Assembly: GCA_964624475.1 (NCBI GenBank)
Contig: CAZUYC010000062.1
Span: 1 to 64,000 of the forward strand
From: CAZUYC01 sp964624475
Lineage (GTDB): Bacteria > Myxococcota_A > UBA9160 > SMWR01
DNA length: 64,000 nt
Direction of reading: 5' to 3'
Below are positions 41,468 to 49,472 of the stretch, in pieces. Under the pieces are notes generated by a model, which saw only the letters and a list, made by a program, of their open reading frames with translations, had not been told where the DNA came from and searched no databases. The number at the start of each line of letters is the position of its first letter. Within the stretch, counting starts at the first letter, position 1. A program made the position numbers and the translations under genes.

Positions 41468-43093
41468 GTGCAGCCGCTCGGGTCGCCGCTCGCCGAGGCA
41501 CGCGCCCAGCGCGCGGCGGGCGCGCTCCTCGCGCTCCTCGCGATCACAGCGGCCGGCCTGCGCCTCGCCATCGCGTGGGGCGACCTGAACACGATCGTGC
41601 GGGACGCGACTCCCGACGACGCCTACTACTACTTCCAGCTGGCGCGCAACCTCGCCTCCGGGCGCGGCCCGAGCCTCGACGGCGAGACCCCCACCAACGG
41701 CTTCCATCCGCTCTGGCTGCTGTGCCTGGTGCCGGTCGCGGCGGCGACCTCCGATGCGCTGCTCGCGCTGCGCGCGGGGCTCGGCCTCGGCGCGCTCCTC
41801 GGGGCCGCCAACGTCGCCCTGGTCCATGCGCTCGCGCGCGCCGCCGGCGCGAGCCGCTCCGCGGCGCTCGTCGCCGCCGGCGCGTACGCGATCCACCCGA
41901 CCGTGGTGCTCGAGTCCGTGAACGGCCTCGAGACCTCGCTCGCCGTCGCGACGCAGGGACTCGGTGCGTGGATCTTCGTCCGGCTCGGGGCAAAGCCCGG
42001 GCCGGCCTCCCTCCGCGCCTGCGCCGCCCTCGGGCTCGCCGGAGGCCTCATGATGCTCGCGCGCACCGACGCCGTGGTCGTCTTCGCGGCGTTGCTCGCC
42101 GGCCTCGCGCTGCGCGAGCGACGCCTCGGAGGTGCCTTCGCCGCCGGCGGCGTCGCCGCGCTCGTGGTGGCGCCGTGGCTGCTCTGGAACCTGGCGGCGT
42201 TCGGGAGCGTCGTGCAGGTGAGCGCCACGGCCGTGCCCGAGGCGCTCCAGCGCGGCTTCGTGGAGCGCCACGGCGCGAGCCCCGGCACGCTCCTGCGGCG
42301 GAGCGCCGAGGTGACCCTTCGCGATTTCGGCCGCGCCGCGTTCTTCTACGTCGCGCCTGGTCGCGGCGCGCTGCGCGCGTTCTACGCGATCGCGCCCGCG
42401 CTCCTCGCGGTCCTGCTGCTCGTCCCCGCCGGCCCCGCGCGGCGGTTGCGGCAGGGATGCGCGCGGCTCGCGGCCCCCGCGTGCGGGATCGTGGGGACGC
42501 TCCTCGTGCACACGGCCGTGCGCTGGTGGACGCGCGAGTGGTACTACGCGCCGCTCGGCTTCCTCGGCGCGCTGCTCCTCGCCCTCGTGCTCGACCACCT
42601 GCGCGCGACCGCCATGCGGCTCGCGCGGGGCCGGCGCATGGCCGGGGCGGCGGCGACCGCGGCGGGGGCCGTGGCGCTCTTCGCCGCGTTCGGGCCGCAT
42701 CAGCGCGAGCGCTTCGGCCTGCGCTCCGTCCACCGCGTGAACCAGCTGGAGGCGGCCATCTGGCTCGCTCAGCACACGGAGCCCGACGCGCGCGTCGGCT
42801 CCTTCAATGCCGGGATCCTGAGCTACTTCGGCCGGCGCACCGTGGTGAACCTCGATGGCGCGGTCAATGCCGATGCGCTGCGCGCCCGCGACGAGCGGCG
42901 CCTCCTGGAGTACGTCCTCGAGAAGCGCCTCGACTACGTCGCCGACTTCCGATCGAGCCTGCGCGGCCTCGGCTGCGCGCAGAGTCCCCTCGCCGAGTGC
43001 GAGCCGATCGCGCGGGTCGGCACGCCCGTGCCCCAGTTCGGCGGCATCGTGCAGGTGCTGCGCGTCCGACCGCGCTCGCCGCCGGCGCCCTGA
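41468..43093 (+). CDS. GT-C/PMT-like membrane protein (probable glycosyltransferase)
   Basis: The 541-residue protein has a dozen or so hydrophobic segments. The first extracytoplasmic loop has DATPDDAYYYFQLARNLASG, where paired Asp residues and the following aromatic residues match protein O-mannosyltransferase-like and ArnT-like enzymes. A C-terminal soluble part contains a Rossmann-like stretch and ends FGGIVQVLRVRPR. It probably transfers a sugar from a lipid carrier. GTG 41468 is chosen because a -10 box lies 7 bases upstream and the first helix begins 20 residues later. Confidence 0.7.
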   Translation: MQPLGSPLAEARAQRAAGALLALLAITAAGLRLAIAWGDLNTIVRDATPDDAYYYFQLARNLASGRGPSLDGETPTNGFHPLWLLCLVPVAAATSDALLALRAGLGLGALLGAANVALVHALARAAGASRSAALVAAGAYAIHPTVVLESVNGLETSLAVATQGLGAWIFVRLGAKPGPASLRACAALGLAGGLMMLARTDAVVVFAALLAGLALRERRLGGAFAAGGVAALVVAPWLLWNLAAFGSVVQVSATAVPEALQRGFVERHGASPGTLLRRSAEVTLRDFGRAAFFYVAPGRGALRAFYAIAPALLAVLLLVPAGPARRLRQGCARLAAPACGIVGTLLVHTAVRWWTREWYYAPLGFLGALLLALVLDHLRATAMRLARGRRMAGAAATAAGAVALFAAFGPHQRERFGLRSVHRVNQLEAAIWLAQHTEPDARVGSFNAGILSYFGRRTVVNLDGAVNADALRARDERRLLEYVLEKRLDYVADFRSSLRGLGCAQSPLAECEPIARVGTPVPQFGGIVQVLRVRPRSPPAP

Positions 43094-43112
43094 CGCCCGC
43101 GGCCTGCCCCTC

Positions 43113-43283
43113 TCAGCGCGAGCGTTCGAAGACGTGGATCGTGAAACCGGCGACGAGGCCCAGGAAGGCTCCGATCATCGTCTGCCGGACGGTGAGATCC
43201 GAGAACGGGATGCGCTGAGCGATCTCCGCGTCGAAGAGGAAACCCGCGAATCCGATGACCGCGACTACGATCCACCAAGCCAT
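43113..43283 (-). CDS. Small membrane protein, 56 residues
   Basis: ATG 43283 opens a frame with two hydrophobic helices (MAWWIVVAVIGFAGFLFDAE and TMIGAFLGLVAGFTIHVF) joined by a short polar loop. This is typical of small inner-membrane proteins. The codon third positions and the helix pattern make it convincing despite its size. The function is unknown; it converges on the glycosyltransferase-like gene with a 19-base gap. The region 43284-43440 upstream shows nothing I can name. Confidence 0.6.
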   Translation of the reverse strand: MAWWIVVAVIGFAGFLFDAEIAQRIPFSDLTVRQTMIGAFLGLVAGFTIHVFERSR

Positions 43284-43440
43284 GCCCCACCCCTGTGCGG
43301 GACCCGTCGCCGACCGCCGGCCGATCCCTTTCCGGTGCTGCGCTTTCCCCCGACCTGGGGAGCCCCCCTCCCTGACGGTGAGTGCCGCGAGGGGAAGCTC
43401 CGGTGACGAGGGCACTCGGCTTCCCACCGCGCGACCCGCC

Positions 43441-43624
43441 CTAGCCCGCATGTCTCACCAGGGCGCTGCTGCGGCGACGCATCTGCCCGCCCTGGCACGA
43501 GATCGCTCCCTGCGGGTGCTCGACGTAGCGTCGGCTACGCCTCCGCTTCCCTCGGTCGCGATCTCGTGCCAGGACAGGCATCTGCGCCGCCAAGCTCAGC
43601 ACCCTGGTGAGACATGCGGGCTAG
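43441..43624. mobile_element. 184-bp MITE-like element with perfect 23-bp terminal inverted repeats
   Basis: The ends 43441-43463 and 43602-43624 are exact reverse complements (CTAGCCCGCATGTCTCACCAGGG at the left, 23 bases). Inner sections also pair imperfectly (GGCACGAGATCGC with its complement near 43559-43572). The whole can fold into one long hairpin. It encodes no protein. The right end supplies the TAG stop codon of the FG-GAP gene. A one-base variant of the same end forms the palindrome at 40835-40880. Confidence 0.7.
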
Positions 43625-45162
43625 TCGCCGCCCACCGGGGCGGTGAGGCGCGGCTTCGTCCCGGGAAGCTCGCCCCGATTGACGGCGATCCGGATCGGCG
43701 AGCCCGGGCGCGTGCGGTCGAAGACGAGCAGGTCCGGGAGGCCGTTCGCGTCGAGGTCGCCGATGCGGAGCGATCCCGCGCTGTCGAAGGGCTGGCGCAC
43801 CGCGCGCTTGCGCAGCGAGTCGCGCGAGCCCCCGAGGTACACCAGGAGCGCCTCCCCGTCGCCGGATTCGAGCCGGTCGAGCGCGCCGTCGCCGTTCCAG
43901 TCCGCCCGCAGCGTCGGGAAGAAGCCGCGCGGCTCGAAGGTCCCGAGGCGGAAGCCGATGCCGATGCGCACCGAGAGCCAGGGCTCCGGGCCGAACGGAA
44001 GCTCGGAGCCGCGCGCGAAGATCTGGACGTCGGCGTCGACCGAGCTGGTGAGGAGCGCCTCGACGATCTCCAGGATGCCGAGGGGGACGCGCGCCTCGAC
44101 GAGCTCGAGGCGGCCGTCGCCCTCCAGGTCCACGAGGTCGTAGCTCACGAAGCAGCCGTCGCAGACGAGCTCCTGGTCCGCGCGGGCGAGGTCCCACGTG
44201 CCCCCCCGATTGCGGTGCAGCGTGGTGCGCGCCCGGGCCTCGAGGAACCCCCCTGCGGTGTAGGTCAAGAGGAGATCCGCGCGCCCGTCGCCGTCGAAGT
44301 CCTCGGCGCGCAGGCGCACGAGCCCGGAGGCACGGATCAGGTCCTCCTCGCTGACGCGCCCGACGTCGAGCACGCGGTCCGGGCGAGCGGCGAAGCCCCC
44401 CTCGGCGCTCTGGAGGAAGACGCGGATCTCGAAGCGGTTCGACGCGACGAGGTCGGCCCTGCCGTCTCCGTCGACGTCGACCGCGTCGATGCGTGGGAAG
44501 TCGTAGAAGCTCTCGAGCTCGTTCTCGCCCACGCCCGGCCCTGGGCGCGGCGGCAGGAAGTAGTTGGCGCGCGCGCCGACCGCGAGCCGCGCCGCGCCGC
44601 CCTGCTCCGGATCGAGGACGAAGAGCTCGCCGAGCCCCGGGACGAGGAGCCGGCCCGGGAGCCCCGCACGCGTCAGCTGGAGCCGGTCGAGCCCGCGCTC
44701 GTCGCGCGCGGCCGCAACGGTCGGACCCGGCACGGGCAGGTCGCGCTGGCGCGCCTCGCGGCCGGCGAAGGAGACGACGCTCACCCGGTCGGCCCGCAGC
44801 AGCGCGAGCTCGCGGCCGGGACCGTCGGGGACGTCCAGCATGTCGTAGGCGGCGGCGCCCTCCGGGAGCGGAAGCGAGAGGTCCGGAGCGTCCGGGAGCG
44901 CACCGTCCTCGCGCTGGAAGTACGCGCGCACTTCGCGGCTGTCGCGCGGCGGGATGCCGGTCATCACGGAAGCCAGGAGGTCGGTGCGTCCGTCGCCGTC
45001 GAGGTCCACGAGCTCGGCAGCGGCGACGCGGCCTGGGCTCGGCACGCGGCGGAGCTCGAAGGGATCTTCGTTGCTCGAGGCCGGGATCGCGCAGAGCGTC
45101 GCGGCCGTGAGCGCCAGCGCTCCTCGCGAGGCGGCGAGCGGGCTCAGGAGGCGAGTTCGCAT
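43621..45162 (-). CDS. Secreted FG-GAP/VCBS repeat protein
   Basis: The 513-residue protein has a signal peptide (to about residue 30). Several calcium-type blades follow: LVDLDGDGRTDLLASV, AVDVDGDGRADLVASN, AEDFDGDGRADLLLTY and LRADWNGDGALDRLE. Such propellers usually bind calcium and act in adhesion or as an extracellular scaffold. ATG 45162 gives the signal peptide; longer extensions run into the antisense peptidase gene. The TAG stop falls within the terminal repeat of the adjacent MITE-like element. Confidence 0.75.
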   Translation of the reverse strand: MRTRLLSPLAASRGALALTAATLCAIPASSNEDPFELRRVPSPGRVAAAELVDLDGDGRTDLLASVMTGIPPRDSREVRAYFQREDGALPDAPDLSLPLPEGAAAYDMLDVPDGPGRELALLRADRVSVVSFAGREARQRDLPVPGPTVAAARDERGLDRLQLTRAGLPGRLLVPGLGELFVLDPEQGGAARLAVGARANYFLPPRPGPGVGENELESFYDFPRIDAVDVDGDGRADLVASNRFEIRVFLQSAEGGFAARPDRVLDVGRVSEEDLIRASGLVRLRAEDFDGDGRADLLLTYTAGGFLEARARTTLHRNRGGTWDLARADQELVCDGCFVSYDLVDLEGDGRLELVEARVPLGILEIVEALLTSSVDADVQIFARGSELPFGPEPWLSVRIGIGFRLGTFEPRGFFPTLRADWNGDGALDRLESGDGEALLVYLGGSRDSLRKRAVRQPFDSAGSLRIGDLDANGLPDLLVFDRTRPGSPIRIAVNRGELPGTKPRLTAPVGGD

Positions 45163-45264
45163 GGGACGCGCATGCTGCGGACAGGGTAGCGTTCCGAAGG
45201 TCGCCGAGAACCCCGGTCCGTTCGCTTGCACCGGGGCGCGTCCCTGGGGCAGAGTCGCGCCCGG

Positions 45265-46062
45265 ATGCGCGGCGCGCTTCGGACCGTGTTGCGGGCGGCT
45301 GCAGGCCTCTGCCTCGCGGCGTGCGTCGCGTCGCCGCTCGGGAGACAACGCCTTCTGCTCTTCCCGGACGCCGAGATCGCGCAGCTCGGCGTCGCCGCCT
45401 TCGACGAGATGAAGCGCGAGATGCCGCTCGCGCGCGATCCCGGCCTCGAGTCCCGCGTCCGCTGCGTCGCCGGGGCGATCGTCGCGCAGCCCGGTCCCGG
45501 CGCTCCGAGCGCCTGGGAGGTGGCGGTCTTCGCCGACCCGAGCCCCAATGCCTTCGCGCTCCCGGGCGGGAAGATCGGGGTCAATGCGGGACTGCTGCGC
45601 GTGGCGCGCAACCCGGACCAGCTCGCGACCGTGCTCGGGCACGAGGTCGCCCACGTCCTCGCGCAGCACGCGAACGAGCGCGTCTCGACCGCCTTCGCGG
45701 CGCAGTCGGGCCTCGAGCTCGTCCAGGCGATCTCGGGCGGGCCCGGCGCCGAGCAGGGGCAGCTGCTCGCGCTCCTCGGCCTCGGCGCGCAGATCGGGAT
45801 CCTCCTCCCGTATGGGCGCGAGCAGGAGCGCGAGGCCGACCTGCTCGGCCTCGACCTCATGGCCGACGCGGGGTTCGATCCGCGCGAGAGCATCGCGCTG
45901 TGGCAGAACATGGGGAGGGAGGGAGGGGAGCAGCCGCCCGAGTTCCTGTCGACGCATCCGTCCCACGGGACGCGCATGCAGGACCTCGCCCAGCGCATGC
46001 CCCAGGCCCTCGCCCGCTTCGAAGGCGCACGCCGGCGGGGCCTCCGCCCGGCCTGCGCGTGA
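45265..46062 (+). CDS. M48-family metallopeptidase, lipoprotein (LoiP/YcaL-like)
   Basis: The 265-residue protein has a lipoprotein signal (GLCLAAC). The zinc site is HEVAH (LATVLGHEVAHVLAQHANER, near residues 126-145), and the third ligand Glu lies in QEREADLLGLDLM. Before it, ADPSPNAFALPGGKIGVNAG is the usual M48 substrate strand. It would degrade misfolded envelope proteins in the periplasm. ATG 45265 gives the signal peptide; a GTG 13 codons upstream does not. Confidence 0.88.
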   Translation: MRGALRTVLRAAAGLCLAACVASPLGRQRLLLFPDAEIAQLGVAAFDEMKREMPLARDPGLESRVRCVAGAIVAQPGPGAPSAWEVAVFADPSPNAFALPGGKIGVNAGLLRVARNPDQLATVLGHEVAHVLAQHANERVSTAFAAQSGLELVQAISGGPGAEQGQLLALLGLGAQIGILLPYGREQEREADLLGLDLMADAGFDPRESIALWQNMGREGGEQPPEFLSTHPSHGTRMQDLAQRMPQALARFEGARRRGLRPACA

Positions 46063-46090
46063 GGTCGCGAGTCCGCATGCCGAGGCGCGA

Positions 46091-46516
46091 ATGCCCAACG
46101 TCCGCTGGCTCCTCGCGCTCGTGACCCGCGTGCATCGGGCGCTCTATCGCCTCTCGGGGGGGCGCATCGGCGGAAGCATGGCCGGGATCCGCGTGCTCCT
46201 GCTCACGACGCTCGGGCGCAGGAGCGGACTCCCCCGCGTGCTGCCGCTCCTCTACGTCGAAGCCGAGAAGGGCTACGTCGTGGTGGCCTCGAACGCGGGC
46301 GACGACCGCGCCCCGGCCTGGTGGCAGAACCTGCGGGCGCGCCCCGAGGCGAGCGTGCAGGTGGGTCGCGAGCGCCACGCCGTCCGCGCCCGCCGGGCGA
46401 CGCCGGAGGAGGAGGCGGCCCTCTGGCCGAAGCTCATCGCCGCCTACGGGCCCTACGCGCGCTACCGCGAGCGCACGCGGCGCGAGATCCCGATCGTTAT
46501 CCTGGAACGCGTCTAG
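46091..46516 (+). CDS. Deazaflavin-dependent nitroreductase (DDN) family protein
   Basis: The 141-residue protein has the family's split-barrel layout. LLTTLGRRSGLPRVLPLLYV is followed by VVVASNAGDDRAPAWWQNL and ASVQVGRERHAVRARRATPEE, ending PIVILERV. These enzymes bind F420 or heme; which cofactor applies is unclear. It follows the M48 gene after 28 bases. Its TAG stop abuts the tandem repeat array that fills the convergent gap to NudC. Confidence 0.82.
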   Translation: MPNVRWLLALVTRVHRALYRLSGGRIGGSMAGIRVLLLTTLGRRSGLPRVLPLLYVEAEKGYVVVASNAGDDRAPAWWQNLRARPEASVQVGRERHAVRARRATPEEEAALWPKLIAAYGPYARYRERTRREIPIVILERV

Positions 46517-46518
46517 TC

Positions 46519-46708
46519 CGCTGCCTTCGCTCGCCTGCGGCTCGCTGCGCGCTCCGCTTGCGCTGCCTTCGCTCGCCTGCGGCTCGCTGCGCGCTCCGCT
46601 TGCGCTGCCTTCGCTCGCAGGCCCGGCAGGGCCTGCCTTCGCTCGCCTTCGGCTCGCTGCGCGCTCCGCTTGCGCTCGCTGCGCGCGCCTTCGGCGCTTG
46701 CTCGAACC
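46519..46708. repeat. 42-bp tandem repeat array between two convergent genes
   Basis: Two perfect 42-base units (46520-46561 and 46562-46603) begin GCTGCCTTCGCTCGCCTGCG. They are followed by a truncated third unit from 46604, a diverged fourth (46632 onward) and shorter pieces to about 46708. The units belong to the dispersed family seen near 2.0, 60.2 and 63.6 kb. The array fills the whole space between the stop codons at 46516 and 46711. Confidence 0.85.
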
Positions 46709-46710
46709 TG

Positions 46711-47553
46711 CTAGTCCCCGCCGCGGCGCAGGAAGTCGTGGATCAACCACTGCGCGATGCTCACGTTGCCCGGGAAGAGCATCGGCATGGCGTCGCGCGG
46801 GAACCAGGCCGCGTCCTCGAGCTCGGCCGGGTCGATGCGCAGCTCGCCGGCGCGATAGCTCGCCTGGAACCCGAGCATGAGCGAGTGGGGATACGGCCAG
46901 GGCTGGCTCGCGAAGTAGCGCACGTCCCCGACCTCGATCGCCGTCTCCTCGCGCACCTCGCGCCGCACCGCCTCCTCGGCGCTCTCGCCCGGTTCGACGA
47001 AGCCCGCGATGGGGCTGAAGATCCCGGGTGGGAAGTGGGGGCCCCTCCCGAGCAGGATCTCGTCGCCGCGCTCGACGGCGACGATGATGGCCGGGGCGAG
47101 CCGCGGGAAGCTCACGAGCTCGCAGCTCGGGCAGACGCGCGCGCGCTCTCCGGCGACGGGCTCGGTCGGCGTCGCGCACGCGCCGCAGAAGCGATGCGTG
47201 CGGTCCCACTCCACGATCTGCACGGCGCGCCCCGCCACGCGGTGCAGGGCCTGGGGCAGCCGTCCAAAGAGCGCGCGCAGCTCGCGGAACTCGTGGCCTG
47301 CGGGCGCGGCGCAGGCCTCGGGCAGCTCGGCGCAGAAGCACGCGATGAGGCCGAGGGCGCCCAGATAGTGGACGCGGCCCGGCGCGAATCCGAGGGCCTC
47401 GGGCCCTTCGTCCGGCACGTGTTCTCCGCCGCACCGAACCAGGAGCTCGCGCCCCCTGAACACGAACCAGAGCGCGCCCGCGGGCGCGCTCTCCGGCGGA
47501 TCGAGCCCGGGCTCGAAGGGGAGATCGTCCTCGAAGGGGCCGCTCTCGCTCAC
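46711..47553 (-). CDS. nudC: NADH pyrophosphatase NudC (RNA deNADding)
   Basis: The 280-residue protein has the NudC order. A variable N-terminal domain leads to a zinc ribbon (FCGACATP and VCPSCELVSFPR). A Nudix box follows (GFVEPGESAEEAVRREVREE, residues about 184-203), then the NudC-specific SQPWPYPHSLM. It hydrolyses NAD(H) and removes NAD caps from RNA. The ATG is at 47553, 24 bases from the divergent lipoprotein gene. Its stop meets the repeat array. Confidence 0.92.
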   Translation of the reverse strand: MSESGPFEDDLPFEPGLDPPESAPAGALWFVFRGRELLVRCGGEHVPDEGPEALGFAPGRVHYLGALGLIACFCAELPEACAAPAGHEFRELRALFGRLPQALHRVAGRAVQIVEWDRTHRFCGACATPTEPVAGERARVCPSCELVSFPRLAPAIIVAVERGDEILLGRGPHFPPGIFSPIAGFVEPGESAEEAVRREVREETAIEVGDVRYFASQPWPYPHSLMLGFQASYRAGELRIDPAELEDAAWFPRDAMPMLFPGNVSIAQWLIHDFLRRGGD

Positions 47554-47563
47554 GCGAGCCCAG

Positions 47564-47569
47564 TATACT
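47564..47569 (+). promoter_or_regulatory. -10-like box TATACT before a leaderless-type start
   Basis: TATACT ends 8 bases before the ATG at 47578, so RNA would start within two or three bases of the codon. Confidence 0.4.
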
Positions 47570-47577
47570 TGCAGGGA

Positions 47578-48363
47578 ATGTTCGGTCCCTGCGCCCCGGG
47601 TTCATCCCTGCTCCTCGCCATCCCGGTCCTCGCGATCCTGCTGCTCGGCGTTTCCGGCTGCGGCGGCCGCTTCGCGTCCCAGCCGCGCGTGCCGCCCGGC
47701 TTCCACGGCAACCTGCTCGAGAACCCGGGCTTCGAGTCCGGCGAGGCGGGCTGGAGCTATCCGATGGAGAGCCCCTACTGGGGGAAGTACGAGGTCGTCG
47801 AGTCGCCGGTGCACAGCGGTCGCCGCGCGGCGCACCTGCGGCTGCGCGCGGGCCGCGAGGATCGGAGCAACGCCACCTGGATCGAGGGGGTGATGCAGGA
47901 GCCGGCGCCGGAGCGCTTCCCGGACGTGATGGGCGGCTTCTACCGCGTCGACACCTGGGAGAAGGACGCCGACGAGCTCCACCTCTACCTCCAGGCGGTG
48001 GCGATCGTCGGGACCCCCGACGCCGCGAGCGTGATCGATCCCGCGAACCCGGCTGCGAACGCGGGCCTCGGCAACTACCAGCTCCGCTTCTATCTCGCGG
48101 GGATCAGCGACCCGCCGTTCCTGCTCCGCAACGCCAAGGTCGCGTTCGTCGCGAAAGGCGGGCCCGAGCTCGGGCGCTGGACCTACTTCGAGATCCCGCT
48201 GCGCGCGGAGTTCGATCGGCAGTGGGGCGCGGTGCCGGCGGGCTACGACAAGCTCCGCGTGCTCTTCGAGGCGCGCTGGGACAACCGCCCGCCGGGCTCG
48301 CGGGTCGAGGCCGACGCCTACTTCGACGATCTCTTCCTGGGCTACGTCGACGCGGCGCCCTGA
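47578..48363 (+). CDS. Lipoprotein with carbohydrate-binding-like domain
   Basis: The 261-residue protein has a lipoprotein signal (LLGVSGC) and a jelly-roll-like domain. It starts NLLENPGFESGEAGW, typical of CBM-like modules in secreted enzymes. It continues VVESPVHSGRRAAHLRLRAG and ends in a strand with DAYFDDLFLGYVD. No catalytic residues are seen. Its last 22 bases overlap the convergent nagZ-like gene. The role may be polysaccharide binding at the cell surface. Confidence 0.65.
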   Translation: MFGPCAPGSSLLLAIPVLAILLLGVSGCGGRFASQPRVPPGFHGNLLENPGFESGEAGWSYPMESPYWGKYEVVESPVHSGRRAAHLRLRAGREDRSNATWIEGVMQEPAPERFPDVMGGFYRVDTWEKDADELHLYLQAVAIVGTPDAASVIDPANPAANAGLGNYQLRFYLAGISDPPFLLRNAKVAFVAKGGPELGRWTYFEIPLRAEFDRQWGAVPAGYDKLRVLFEARWDNRPPGSRVEADAYFDDLFLGYVDAAP

Positions 48364-49385
48364 CCCGCCAGGCGGGACGCGAGCTCCGCGTGCTCCGGGT
48401 AGGGGGGCTCCCCGGCCCCGGCGAGGCGCCCGCCGGAGAAGCGGCGCTTCATCGCGGCCACGCGCCGGAGAGCGGGCTCGAGCAGGCGCCCGGGCAGGGC
48501 CTCGAGCTCGGCCAGCACCAGGTCGCGCACGTCCGCGCGGCTGCACACGAGTAGCGCGTCGACCCCCGCCTCGAGCGCGCGGCGCGTGGCCTCGCGCGGG
48601 GTGAAGTGCTGCGCCACGGCCGCCATCTCGAAGTCGTCGCCGAAGACGAGCCCGTCGTAGCCGATCTCGCCGCGCAGCAGCTCGAGCGCCGCGCCGCAGA
48701 GCGTCGCGGGGACGCCGGGATCGAGGCAGGGCAGGAGCACGTGGGCCGTCATCATGCTCGCCACGCCGGCCTCGGCCGCTGCCCGGAAGGGGACGAGCTC
48801 GATCTCGCGCAGGCGCCCGAGCGGATGGTCCACGCGCGGCAGCGCCAGGTGGCTGTCCTCGTTCGTGTCGCCGTGCCCGGGGAAGTGCTTGGCGCAGGCG
48901 GCGACCCCCGCGTCCTGCATCGCCGCGATGAAGGCGCGCACGTGGCGGGCCACGCGCTCCGCCTCGCGCCCGAAGCTCCGGTCGCCGATCACCGGGTTCG
49001 CGGGGTTCGTATCGACGTCCACCACCGGCGCGAAGTCGAGGTCGATCCCGAGGTCGGCGAGCTCGCGGGCGAGGGCCCGCGCCACGCGGGCGGTCGCGGC
49101 GACGTCGTCCCGCTCGCCGAGCCGGCGCATCGGCGGCCACTCGGTCCAGGGCGCGCGCAGGCGCTGCACGCGGCCGCCCTCCTGGTCGATCGCCACGCAG
49201 AGGGCCGCCTGCGCGGGCGCGAGGGCGTGCAGGCGCGCCACGAGGTCCCGCACCTGCTTGGGGTCGCGCAGATTGCGCGTGAAGAGCACGACCCCACCCA
49301 CGCGCCCCTCCTGCACCAGGGTCGCGAGGTCGTCGGGCACCTCGGTGCCCTGGAAGCCCGCGAAGAGGCACTGTCCGGGATACAC
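48342..49385 (-). CDS. nagZ: Beta-N-acetylhexosaminidase NagZ (GH3)
   Basis: The 347-residue enzyme carries AIDQEGGRVQRLR, DLDFAPVVDV and the catalytic-loop motif CAKHFPGHGDTNEDSH (near residues 163-178). The nucleophile region is LVFGDDFEMAAVA. These identify NagZ, which removes GlcNAc from 1,6-anhydromuropeptides in the cytoplasm for cell-wall recycling. The GTG at 49385 is preceded 6 bases upstream by a TAGGCT box. No other recycling gene is adjacent. Confidence 0.92.
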   Translation of the reverse strand: MYPGQCLFAGFQGTEVPDDLATLVQEGRVGGVVLFTRNLRDPKQVRDLVARLHALAPAQAALCVAIDQEGGRVQRLRAPWTEWPPMRRLGERDDVAATARVARALARELADLGIDLDFAPVVDVDTNPANPVIGDRSFGREAERVARHVRAFIAAMQDAGVAACAKHFPGHGDTNEDSHLALPRVDHPLGRLREIELVPFRAAAEAGVASMMTAHVLLPCLDPGVPATLCGAALELLRGEIGYDGLVFGDDFEMAAVAQHFTPREATRRALEAGVDALLVCSRADVRDLVLAELEALPGRLLEPALRRVAAMKRRFSGGRLAGAGEPPYPEHAELASRLAGQGAAST

Positions 49386-49472
49386 GCCGCGAGCCTACAA
49401 CATCCTGCCGGGCCGGCGAGCGAAGTCCATCGGGCGGACTCGCCCCCCGCCTGCTAACCTGCGCGTTCCGCC

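Noticed and set aside
46519..46708. CRISPR array
   Set aside because: The 42-bp units are directly adjacent with no spacers, and no cas gene is present.
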